A DNA stretch of 13,511 nucleotides from Lentisphaeria bacterium (lineage in GTDB: Bacteria > Verrucomicrobiota > Lentisphaeria > Victivallales > UBA1829). Shown piece after piece: positions 7,548 through 13,511 of the stretch. The stretch lies in contig DPDG01000030.1 in assembly GCA_003526375.1 (NCBI GenBank), positions 1-13,511 on the forward strand. Direction: 5' to 3'. The position numbers and the translations under genes were made by a program. Below the pieces are notes generated by a model. That model worked only from the letters and a program-made list of their open reading frames with translations. It did not search any database and had not been told where the DNA came from. The number at the start of each line of letters is the position of its first letter. Position 1 is the stretch's first letter.

Positions 7548-8336
7548 TCAGACTCCTTTTGGCAGATTGAAAAAGCGCAGTGCATTACCGGTAGTCTGCA
7601 CGGCACATTGTTCCAGTGTGATTCCCTTGAGCCATGCCAGTTTCTGTGCAATCAGGGGAATATATTTTGAATGGTTCGGCCTGCCCCGGTAAGGAACAGG
7701 CGCAAGATACGGCGCATCGGTTTCAAGCATCAGGCGCTCCATGGGAATTATAGATATGGTTTCGCGGATATTCTCCGCCATCTTGAAAGTCAGCATACCT
7801 CCGACCCCGAACATTGCTCCCGCCGCCATGAATTTCTCCGCATATTCGCGGTTTCCCGCAAAACAGTGCAGAAGATATCTGCCGCCTTTCCGGTGAAACT
7901 CCGTCAGCATTTCGAGAGAAATATCATAAGCGCCAAAACATCCATCCTTGTCGCGGCAGTGTATCAACGCAGGGACATCAAGCTGCAGGGCAAGCTCCAG
8001 AAAACCGGAAAAAACTTTCTGCTGGACAGCGCGTCCGGACGTATCATAGTAAAAATCAAGCCCGATCTCACCGACCGCCACGAATTTGCCATGCGCGGCA
8101 AAGACTTTGAAGTCCTCAAAATTTCCGGTCATGCGTTCCGCTTCATGGGGATGCACCCCTGCGGCGAAATAAACCGCTTCATTCTCCGATGCGAAAGAAG
8201 CGGCACGTTCCGACTCCTCGAAGTTTCCGGAACAGAGAATCAGCCTGGAAACGGATTCCGCTGCGGCTTCCCCGCAGTATTCCCCCATATCCGGAATATA
8301 ATCACCCGGATGAAAGTGGGTATCTATGAAAAACAT
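7548..8336 (-). CDS. tatD: TatD-family metal-dependent hydrolase (DNase)
   Basis: TIM-barrel metal-dependent hydrolase of the amidohydrolase superfamily. Family members act as 3'-5' DNA exonucleases and deoxyribonucleases in repair or DNA breakdown. The 262-residue length is typical. All metal-ligand motifs are present: DTHFH (H7, H9), VGEIGLDFYY (E90), IHCRD (H126), LHCFAG (H157) and ETDAPYLAP (D207), followed by the characteristic PYRGRPN. The ATG at 8336 is preferred, with GAGAAG just upstream; an in-frame TTG at 8345 would add three residues. It is the first gene of a minus-strand operon with the UbiA-like and HNH genes and is divergent from the HTH regulator gene. It is an ordinary TatD and does not resemble EboB, so the neighbouring UbiA-like gene is not evidence for an ebo operon. 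Confidence 0.92.
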   Translation of the reverse strand: MFFIDTHFHPGDYIPDMGEYCGEAAAESVSRLILCSGNFEESERAASFASENEAVYFAAGVHPHEAERMTGNFEDFKVFAAHGKFVAVGEIGLDFYYDTSGRAVQQKVFSGFLELALQLDVPALIHCRDKDGCFGAYDISLEMLTEFHRKGGRYLLHCFAGNREYAEKFMAAGAMFGVGGMLTFKMAENIRETISIIPMERLMLETDAPYLAPVPYRGRPNHSKYIPLIAQKLAWLKGITLEQCAVQTTGNALRFFNLPKGV

Positions 8337-8471
8337 ACTTCTCAAACCTGCCTGTTACATGATCCGCGAACCGGAAAAACGGCATTGCGGCAACTGCTGC
8401 ATGGCGCAGGGAAACTGCCGCGGCACATTCACAACCATTACTGCCATGCAAAACTTGTTATCCGGAAAATC

Positions 8472-8489
8472 AACATTACTGATAATGTT
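8472..8489. promoter_or_regulatory. Operator-like palindrome next to the HTH gene promoter
   Basis: Perfect inverted repeat AACATTA (8472-8478), spacer CTGA, TAATGTT (8483-8489), ending three bases before the TTGACT box of the downstream HTH gene, in the divergent gap with tatD. Size and symmetry fit a dimeric HTH regulator site. That the HTH protein itself binds it is inference. Confidence 0.4.
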
Positions 8490-8492
8490 CTA

Positions 8493-8523
8493 TTGACTTT
8501 TCCAAAATAACCGGTAATATAAT
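8493..8523 (+). promoter_or_regulatory. Promoter of the HTH regulator gene
   Basis: TTGACT (8493-8498), 16 bases, TAATAT (8515-8520). An overlapping perfect TATAAT at 8518-8523 gives 19-base spacing. Transcription would start about 8527-8530, some 35-40 bases before the ATG. The spacer ends in ACCGGT, a CCGG-centred short palindrome. Confidence 0.65.
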
Positions 8524-8565
8524 ATAGTTGCATAACGGTTTTCTTCAAACGGAAAGGACGCAGGA

Positions 8566-9060
8566 ATGCCTAATATTGCCCAAATTTTAAAAAATGAGAT
8601 TTTACGTCTCTCCCGCAAGGAGGTCAAGACGGCAACGGAACACCTTACCGACACACTGAAAGAACTGAAACATCAGAATGCTCTTCTGAAAAAAGAAATC
8701 GCAGGGCTTAAGGAGCAGCTTGCATCTGTGACGGATTCGGGGCGCCCGGACACAAAAGCGTCTGCCGGCGCCCAGCTCCGCAAGGAACGGAAAAGGCTCG
8801 GCGCATCCGGCATCCGGAAATTGAGAATCCGCCTGGGGCTGAGCCGGCAGGAGATGGCGCTCCTGCTGGAAGTCAATCCCAATTCCGTTTTTCTATGGGA
8901 ACAGGGAAAAAACAAACCGCGTTCCGCCACCAGAAACCGGATTATCGAACTGCGTTCCAGGACCAAAAGCGAGATCGCCTCATTGCTCGCGGAAAAAACA
9001 GCCGTTTCAGGGCATATCTCCCATTCGCAAAAAAAGCAGGAAACGGCTCCGGCGGAATAA
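8566..9060 (+). CDS. Coiled-coil and helix-turn-helix DNA-binding protein
   Basis: Probable small transcriptional regulator of 164 residues. The N-terminus (MPNIAQILKNEILRLSRKEV) matches a pattern I associate with a widespread family of short HTH proteins. Residues about 24-56 form a charged heptad-like helix, likely a coiled coil for dimerisation. Residues about 82-122 form an XRE-type helix-turn-helix: IRKLRIRLGLSRQEMALLLEV, then NPNSVFLWEQGKNKPR. This is the usual order, with LGLSRQEMA as the first part and SVFLWEQG in the recognition-helix region. The tail (140-164) is polar and probably disordered. The start has AAAGGA seven bases upstream. The gene is alone, with a strong promoter and a palindrome next to it, which suggests autoregulation. 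No terminator is evident before the decarboxylase leader. Target genes cannot be told from sequence. Confidence 0.8.
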   Translation: MPNIAQILKNEILRLSRKEVKTATEHLTDTLKELKHQNALLKKEIAGLKEQLASVTDSGRPDTKASAGAQLRKERKRLGASGIRKLRIRLGLSRQEMALLLEVNPNSVFLWEQGKNKPRSATRNRIIELRSRTKSEIASLLAEKTAVSGHISHSQKKQETAPAE

Positions 9061-9208
9061 CTTATGCAGTTGAATCGCGATAAAAGCAAAGCGCTTGACT
9101 CGAAAAAAACACCCATGCATTCTTCCGTCTCAAAGCCGACCTGTGGGGCGGATATTGAATCCGATAAAATAAAAAAATTGTAAAAAAAAAGAAAAAATCT
9201 CTTATCGC

Positions 9209-9231
9209 ATATCCGGATAACAGATATCCGG
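9209..9231. repeat. Tandem ATATCCGG sites upstream of the decarboxylase
   Basis: ATATCCGG occurs at 9209-9216 and 9224-9231, 15 bases apart. The first is part of a perfect 10-bp palindrome TATCCGGATA (9210-9219). A related TTATCCGG lies at 8459-8466 and an ACCGGT at 8510-8515 around the HTH promoter, so the sites may be regulator-binding elements. This is inferred from pattern only. Confidence 0.35.
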
Positions 9232-9380
9232 TAAAAAGATATTACTGTTCCCGTCACTCGCAGACTCCCTCTTTGCAGGGAAATTCCGTATGAATCCCAC
9301 AGCGATTTTATATTACCGCATTTCCGGTCAAAACACATGGGGAAACGGCAGGGCACACCGTCAGACCGCACAAAATCCGT

Positions 9381-9408
9381 TTGATTTTTCCGCTAGAGAT
9401 GGTATGCT
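9381..9408 (+). promoter_or_regulatory. Promoter of the decarboxylase-antiporter unit
   Basis: TTGATT (9381-9386), 16 bases, TATGCT (9403-9408). Transcription would start near 9415, giving a leader of about 85 nt that includes the hairpin and the G run. Confidence 0.5.
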
Positions 9409-9444
9409 AATGCAGACAACAAAACAGAGAGTATTCAAACATCC

Positions 9445-9465
9445 GCAATGGCAGGACGCCATTGC
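9445..9465 (+). other. Leader hairpin before the decarboxylase ribosome-binding site
   Basis: Perfect 8-bp stem GCAATGGC (9445-9452) and GCCATTGC (9458-9465) with a five-base loop AGGAC. It ends 21 bases before the G run used as Shine-Dalgarno and is not followed directly by a T run, so it is not a standard terminator. It may stabilise the mRNA or affect ribosome access. Confidence 0.5.
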
Positions 9466-9486
9466 CAATACAATCATTTTAACCTT

Positions 9487-9493
9487 GGGGGGG
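9487..9493 (+). promoter_or_regulatory. Seven-G ribosome-binding site of the decarboxylase
   Basis: A run of seven G residues ends five bases before the ATG at 9499 and is the only Shine-Dalgarno candidate. It decides the start at 9499 over an in-frame upstream ATG at 9448, which sits inside the hairpin and has no Shine-Dalgarno. Confidence 0.6.
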
Positions 9494-9498
9494 ACAAA

Positions 9499-11799
9499 AT
9501 GAAAATCACAATGTCGGCATGGCCGATCCTGTTCGTCTCGCATGAATTGAACTCCGAAAATGACGACGGGTTCCGTTTGCGGGAAATCATTCAGGAACTG
9601 GAAACATCACAGGAATGCAAGGTCATTCCATCCTTTTCCTACGAAGACGCCTGTGAAATCTTTCTTTCCCGCGCCGATCTGGGAGCGGTCATTGTCGACT
9701 GGGACATCCCGGAAGAGGACAGCACGGAAAAGATGCACCCGTCCGAACTCGTCGCAGCTCTGCGCAAACGCAACAGGACAATCCCGATTCTGCTGATGAC
9801 CGACAAGCTCGAAACGGAAAAGCTTGCCGCTGAAGATCTCTCCAGAATCAACGGATGTCTCTGGAAAACCGCTGATACGGCGGAGTTTCTCGCGGGACGC
9901 ATCGAAGAACATGCAAAAGAGTATGTGGCAGGCGTGTATCCGGCATTCTTCGGGGAACTGGTCAGATATTCCGAACTCTACAAATATGCATGGCACACGC
10001 CCGGACATCTCGGCGGACAGGGCTTTCTCCGGAGCCCGGCGGGTGTCGCAATGTTCAAGTTTTTCGGTGAAAACATGTTCCGCTCCGACCTCTCCATCTC
10101 CGTTCCGGAGCTGGGTTCGCTGCTCGACCATGAAGGCGTCGTAGGCGATGCGGAAAAGAATTCCGCAAGAGTGTTCGGCGCCGACCAGACTTACTATGTC
10201 CTGAACGGAACATCCACCGTCAACCAGATCATCTGGCGCAGCCAGCTGATCAGCAATGACATCGCATTTGTGGACCGCAACTGCCACAAATCGCTGAATT
10301 ACGCCATGACCATCACGGATGCGCTCCCTGTCTACATGATCCCGCGCCGCAATAAACGCGGCACCATCGGGCCCGTCCGTCTTTCCGAATTCACGCCTGC
10401 CTCGATCAAACAGAAAATCGCAGACAGCAAGCTGATCCCGCAGGAACTCAAAAATACTGCGGTCAAGATGTCCGCACTCACAAACTCCACCTACGACGGA
10501 GTCTGCTACAACGTGGTCAAGATCAAGGAACAGCTCGAAAAGAGCGTGGAAAACCTGCACTTCGATGAAGCATGGTATGCCTACGCGCGTTTCAGCCCGA
10601 TGTATCAGGACCACTACGGCATGGCGGACGGCGAAGTCAAACCGGACGATCCGCCGATCTTCTGTTCGCAGTCCACGCACAAACTGCTGACGGCATTCTC
10701 GCAGGCGTCCATGCTGCACATCAAAAACGGGGGAACGGTCAAGATCAATCCGGTTGAGTTCAACGAATCTTATATGATGCATGGTTCGACCTCGCCTCAA
10801 TACAACATGATCGCCTCGCTGGACGTCGCCACAAAAATGATGGACGACAACGGCGAAGTCATGATGCGGGACATCATCCGCGAAGCCATTCAGCTCCGCA
10901 AAGAGGTCGCCCGGCTCAACCGCGAATTCAAGGCGAAAAAGGACTGGTTCTTCAATATGTGGCAGCCGCGCAAAGTCAGAATCGACGGCAAAGACGTTGA
11001 ATTCGCCGATGCCGATATCGACTATCTGGCGGACCATCAGGAACCGTGGGTATTCAGCAAAGACAATCTCTGGCACGGATTCCCGGATATTGAGGACAAC
11101 TATGTGATGCTTGACCCGATCAAGCTCACGATCACCACGCCCGGAATTGACGACGGCGGCGCTATGGACGACTGGGGAATTCCCGCTTCGATCCTGACGA
11201 ATTATCTCATCAATCACAATATCGTGTGCGAAAAAACGGATTACTATTCGTTTCTCATGCTGAATTCGCTCGGCACGACACGCGCAAAACAGGGGACGCT
11301 GCTTGCGGCAATGCTGAAATTCAAAGAGGACTTCGATGCGAACAAGTGTCTCTGCGCCGTGTTCCCGGAGCTTGTCACGGCTCATCCGGAAACCTATGAC
11401 GGCGTCGGCCTGCGCGATCACTGCGTGGCGATGCACCGCTGGATCAAAGAGCACAAAATGCTCGACAAGATGCAGGCGGCATTCGAGATCATACCGGATC
11501 AGGCGATGAAGCCGTCCGACGCATATCATGAAGTCGTCCGCAAACATGTCGAGACGATCGAACTCAGCAAGGCGGCGGGCAGAATACAGGCGGTCATGAT
11601 GGTTCCGTATCCTCCGGGAATTCCGATCATCATGGGCGGGGAGATCTTCAACGAAAAAGCCGAACCGATTCTTGATTACCTGCTGACGCGCCAGGCTTTC
11701 GAGGAAGCCTTCCCCGGATATGAGGGAGATATCCACGGCGTCGAACGCAAAATCGTTGACGGCAGAACGGTCTTCACCACAATGTGCGTCAAAAAGTAA
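9499..11799 (+). CDS. adiA: AdiA-type biodegradative arginine decarboxylase (PLP, fold III)
   Basis: PLP-dependent amino-acid decarboxylase of the Orn/Lys/Arg group, 766 residues (E. coli AdiA is 755). It removes CO2 from a basic amino acid, most likely arginine to agmatine, consuming a cytoplasmic proton. Residues 1 to about 130 form the flavodoxin/receiver-like wing domain. The PLP core has NCHKS (H263), FDEAWYAYARF (D356) and the PLP lysine in STHK (K395). Several stretches follow AdiA more than the lysine enzymes: FDEAWYxYARF, DNYVMLDPIK, the TTRAKQGTL region, and an end in MCVKK with no extra tail. Others (QSTHKLLTAFSQASM) recall LdcI, so lysine is not excluded. The start at 9499 is set by the G run. 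The antiporter gene follows after 120 bases on the same strand with no terminator, which fits an acid-resistance pair. Confidence 0.85.
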   Translation: MKITMSAWPILFVSHELNSENDDGFRLREIIQELETSQECKVIPSFSYEDACEIFLSRADLGAVIVDWDIPEEDSTEKMHPSELVAALRKRNRTIPILLMTDKLETEKLAAEDLSRINGCLWKTADTAEFLAGRIEEHAKEYVAGVYPAFFGELVRYSELYKYAWHTPGHLGGQGFLRSPAGVAMFKFFGENMFRSDLSISVPELGSLLDHEGVVGDAEKNSARVFGADQTYYVLNGTSTVNQIIWRSQLISNDIAFVDRNCHKSLNYAMTITDALPVYMIPRRNKRGTIGPVRLSEFTPASIKQKIADSKLIPQELKNTAVKMSALTNSTYDGVCYNVVKIKEQLEKSVENLHFDEAWYAYARFSPMYQDHYGMADGEVKPDDPPIFCSQSTHKLLTAFSQASMLHIKNGGTVKINPVEFNESYMMHGSTSPQYNMIASLDVATKMMDDNGEVMMRDIIREAIQLRKEVARLNREFKAKKDWFFNMWQPRKVRIDGKDVEFADADIDYLADHQEPWVFSKDNLWHGFPDIEDNYVMLDPIKLTITTPGIDDGGAMDDWGIPASILTNYLINHNIVCEKTDYYSFLMLNSLGTTRAKQGTLLAAMLKFKEDFDANKCLCAVFPELVTAHPETYDGVGLRDHCVAMHRWIKEHKMLDKMQAAFEIIPDQAMKPSDAYHEVVRKHVETIELSKAAGRIQAVMMVPYPPGIPIIMGGEIFNEKAEPILDYLLTRQAFEEAFPGYEGDIHGVERKIVDGRTVFTTMCVKK

Positions 11800-11919
11800 G
11801 CAGAAAATCCTGCAAGGTGCGGAAACAAAGCAATGACGGTGGAGCAGTCCTCCACCGGACATTCCTGCGGGCCCGGCATTTTGCAGGAAAACCATAATCC
11901 GAATCAAAGGGGGGATTTT
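11800..11919 (+). other. Structured intergenic RNA between decarboxylase and antiporter
   Basis: An 8-bp hairpin CGGTGGAG (11837-11844), loop CAGTC, CTCCACCG (11850-11857). Around it are competing elements. TCCTGCAA (11808-11815) can pair with TTGCAGGA (11881-11888). TTCCTGC (11862-11868) can pair with GCAGGAA (11883-11889). The two pairings exclude each other. No T run follows, so this is not a terminator. It could mark an mRNA processing or stabilisation point, or control translation of the antiporter. Confidence 0.45.
11909..11914 (+). promoter_or_regulatory. Six-G ribosome-binding site of the antiporter
   Basis: Six G residues end five bases before the ATG at 11920, mirroring the decarboxylase start. 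It sets the antiporter start there; an upstream in-frame ATG at 11833 would add 29 residues unlike a transporter N-terminus and overlap the hairpin. Confidence 0.6.
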
Positions 11920-13344
11920 ATGAGTACAATCGTGAAAAAAGCCGGCATGGGAGTATTTACCCTTGCCATGCTGAACGTGGCGGCAGTGCTGTCAATCCGC
12001 AATCTGCCGTCTCAGGCGGAATACGGGTGGAGCATCATCTTCTATATCACGGCGGCATCCATCTGCTTTTTCCTGCCGTCGGCGCTGGTTTCGGCGGAAC
12101 TGGCTTCCGGCTGGCCGGAGGACGGCGGCGTTTACCTGTGGGTGAAAGAGGCGTTCGGCCCGAAATGGGGTTTCGTGGCGATCTCAATGCAATGGGTGGA
12201 AAACCTGCCGTGGTTTCCGGCGGTCCTGACGTTCGTCGCTTCGGCAATCGCCTATGTCTTCAATCCGGAACTGGCGACAAACCGCTGGTTCGTGTTTCTT
12301 GTCGTGGTAGGCAGTCTGTGGCTGGCGACCTTCCTGAACTTCAAGGGAATGAAACTGTCCGCTTTCCTGAGCAGTTCGGGCGCCATCGCCGGGACTCTGG
12401 TCCCCGGCATACTGATCATTCTTCTGATGATCGTCTATTTCATCATGGGAAAGCCGAGCTCAATTCCGTTCTCGGCAAGTGCATTGGTGCCGAATCTCGA
12501 CAACATCAATCAGATCATGCTGCTGTCCGGCATGATGGTGGCGATTTCCGGCATGGAAATGTCCGCAGTGCACGTGACGGACGTGGATAATCCGAAGAAA
12601 AACTTCCCGAAGGCGATTTTCATCTCCTGCGCGATCATCATTCTTCTGAGCATCCTCGGTTCTCTCGGTATCGCTGTCGTCATACCGCAAAACGACATCA
12701 GTCTTGCGGCAGGGGCGCTTCAGGCATTCGACAAGATGTTTGAAATATTCCATATCAGATGGATGACTCCGATCATCAGTTTCCTGCTTGCCTACGGCGC
12801 GCTGACCATGGTTGTGACATGGGTCCTCGGACCGTCCAAAGGAGTGCTCGAAGTCGCCAGGGAAGGCTATCTTCCGGATTACTGGCAGCATCGCAACGCA
12901 AACGGCATGCCGACCAGAATCCTGATCATTCAGGCAATCATCTCCTCTCTGCTCTCTCTGGTGATCTTCTTCATGCCGACCATCAGCGGAGCGTTCTGGA
13001 TCATGTCCGCACTGACCGCACAGCTTTACATGATCATGTATCTGTTCATGTTCGCCGCCGCGATCAAGCTGCGTTATTCCAAAGGCGATGTACCGCGTTC
13101 CTACAAGATTCCGGGGGGAAAGCCTGGAATGTGGATCGTTTCCGGCATAGCGTTCCTGACCGCGTTTCTGGCGATCCTCGTCGGATTCATCCCGACAGGC
13201 AATGTCCGCGCGGAAGGTCCGCACGCGATTATTTTCTATATCGCGTTTCTGTTCTTCGGCTCGCTGTTCTTCATGGCGATCCCGCTGGTTCTCTATCATC
13301 TTTATGAAGCCAGAAAACTGCGTGAACAGACCGCAGGAAAATAA
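11920..13344 (+). CDS. GadC-like amino-acid antiporter (APC superfamily)
   Basis: Inner-membrane transporter of 474 residues with about twelve hydrophobic helices, of the glutamate/GABA antiporter (GadC) branch of APC. Marks shared with GadC are the N-terminal helix region ending in SAELASGWPEDGGVYLWV (58-75), GPKWGF (80-85), GMEMSAVHVTDVDNP (211-225), WVLGPSKGVLEVAREGYLP (301-319) and IPGGK (397-401). It is not close in these places to AdiC or CadB, the usual partners of arginine and lysine decarboxylases. Presumed job: exchange external substrate amino acid for the internal decarboxylation product, exporting a proton equivalent. The protein ends soon after the last helix (LYHLYEARKLREQTAGK). 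The roughly 35-residue C-terminal plug that closes E. coli GadC at neutral pH is absent. Substrate is inferred from the neighbouring decarboxylase only. Confidence 0.85.
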   Translation: MSTIVKKAGMGVFTLAMLNVAAVLSIRNLPSQAEYGWSIIFYITAASICFFLPSALVSAELASGWPEDGGVYLWVKEAFGPKWGFVAISMQWVENLPWFPAVLTFVASAIAYVFNPELATNRWFVFLVVVGSLWLATFLNFKGMKLSAFLSSSGAIAGTLVPGILIILLMIVYFIMGKPSSIPFSASALVPNLDNINQIMLLSGMMVAISGMEMSAVHVTDVDNPKKNFPKAIFISCAIIILLSILGSLGIAVVIPQNDISLAAGALQAFDKMFEIFHIRWMTPIISFLLAYGALTMVVTWVLGPSKGVLEVAREGYLPDYWQHRNANGMPTRILIIQAIISSLLSLVIFFMPTISGAFWIMSALTAQLYMIMYLFMFAAAIKLRYSKGDVPRSYKIPGGKPGMWIVSGIAFLTAFLAILVGFIPTGNVRAEGPHAIIFYIAFLFFGSLFFMAIPLVLYHLYEARKLREQTAGK

Positions 13345-13360
13345 TATTTTTCAGAATATG

Positions 13361-13409
13361 AAAAAACTCCCGTTCCTGATTTCAGATCATCATGGACGGG
13401 AGTTTTTTT
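13361..13409 (+). terminator. Rho-independent terminator of the decarboxylase-antiporter unit
   Basis: AAAAAACTCCCGT (13361-13373) pairs with ACGGGAGTTTTTT (13396-13408), extendable by two pairs inward, with an 18-base loop. The A run on one side and T run on the other mean it could stop transcription from both strands. Confidence 0.88.
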
Positions 13410-13479
13410 ATCTTTCAGCTTGAATTGGCAAAAGTCAATCAATACAGCATATCACATCGGGAATTCCGCCGGAGCTCTC

Positions 13480-13499
13480 GAACTTGATAAATCAAGTTC
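13480..13499. repeat. Perfect 9-bp inverted repeat at the window end
   Basis: GAACTTGAT (13480-13488), spacer AA, ATCAAGTTC (13491-13499), flanked on both sides by CTCG. With a two-base centre it looks more like a protein-binding site than an RNA hairpin. The next gene is outside the window, so its role cannot be read. Nothing else is seen in 13410-13511. Confidence 0.4.
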
Positions 13500-13511
13500 T
13501 CGCCATTGAGC

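Larger units (their letters stand above)
9061..9498 (+). other. 438-nt non-coding leader of the decarboxylase gene
   Basis: No convincing gene lies here. It holds a segment (9065-9090) resembling window positions 1-26, a TTGACT box at 9095 without a good -10, and an A/T-rich tract at 9160-9200. Two CCGG-centred repeats occupy 9209-9231, and a copy of the 15-mer seen at 70-84 is at 9276-9290. A promoter at 9381-9408 and a hairpin at 9445-9465 follow. One open frame (9290-9502, or 30 codons from 9410) ends in TGA overlapping the decarboxylase ATG. It has no recognisable product and is only a possible leader peptide. Confidence 0.5.

Noticed and set aside
6577..8336. ebo gene cluster (EboB-EboC)
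   Set aside because: The hydrolase is a standard TatD and does not resemble EboB, and no eboA/D/E/F genes are present.
8359..8496. 45-codon plus-strand frame with cysteine pattern HCGNCC...C
   Set aside because: No Shine-Dalgarno or promoter, and it runs into the -35 box of the HTH gene. The cysteines may be chance.
8673..9371. 232-codon minus-strand frame opposite the HTH gene and its downstream gap
   Set aside because: Antisense to the HTH domain; the translation is cysteine/phenylalanine-rich with no domain.
9607..11907. Very long minus-strand open frame (about 766 codons) opposite the decarboxylase
   Set aside because: It is antisense to a gene with clear catalytic motifs and has no recognisable domain. 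It follows from codon bias of the sense strand.
11833..11919. N-terminal extension of the antiporter from ATG 11833
   Set aside because: The extra 29 residues are hydrophilic and overlap an RNA hairpin, and a strong G-run ribosome-binding site marks 11920.
1..13511. CRISPR array, tRNA/rRNA genes, insertion sequence or prophage
   Set aside because: No regularly spaced repeats, no cloverleaf or rRNA signature, no transposase, integrase or phage protein seen on either strand.

Overview
The window is a stretch of bacterial chromosome with eight intact protein genes and one interrupted gene. It contains no rRNA, tRNA, CRISPR array, transposase or phage gene that I can recognise. Base composition is moderately GC-rich and fairly even, with AT-rich intergenic gaps. 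Shine-Dalgarno sites are clear and stops are TAA or TGA. The gene set (lipoprotein-type serine hydrolase, PMCA-like ATPase, AdiA-type decarboxylase with a GadC-like antiporter, EboC-like UbiA protein) and the general protein style suggest a Gram-negative, probably gut-associated bacterium. The Lentisphaerota/Verrucomicrobiota side of the PVC group is my best guess, but that is inference and not demonstrated.

Layout, left to right. Positions 1-197 are a leader without a clear gene, followed by tyrS (tyrosyl-tRNA synthetase, +) with a strong hairpin terminator. Next is a small unknown secreted or membrane-anchored protein (+) behind a good sigma70-type promoter. It is followed after 65 nt by a full-length P2B-like calcium-transporting P-type ATPase (+), which has its own terminator. 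A serine beta-lactamase-family lipoprotein gene (+) comes next. It keeps its reading frame and all three active-site motifs, but is interrupted by an in-frame TAA and an in-frame TAG, and it ends at a perfect 15-bp hairpin terminator. Converging on it from the right is a tight minus-strand operon: TatD-family nuclease, then an EboC/SCO3242-like UbiA-family membrane protein, then a 102-aa HNH endonuclease-domain protein.

Divergent from tatD is a small coiled-coil plus helix-turn-helix regulator (+) with a strong promoter and an adjacent palindrome. A 438-nt non-coding stretch follows. It carries CCGG-centred repeats, a promoter and a hairpin, and leads into a two-gene unit: a 766-aa AdiA-type (arginine) decarboxylase and a GadC-like amino-acid antiporter lacking the C-terminal plug. 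Together these look like a proton-consuming acid-resistance module: decarboxylate an imported amino acid and export the product. Both genes use an unusual run of six or seven G residues as ribosome-binding site at the same distance from the ATG. The unit ends in a long hairpin terminator. The last ~100 nt hold no gene but end in a perfect 9-bp inverted repeat.

Most of the window is ordinary. The parts most worth a second look are the doubly interrupted hydrolase gene, the decarboxylase/antiporter pairing with its structured leader and intergenic RNA, the operator-like palindromes around the HTH gene, and a possible dispersed repeat shared by the two long leader regions.
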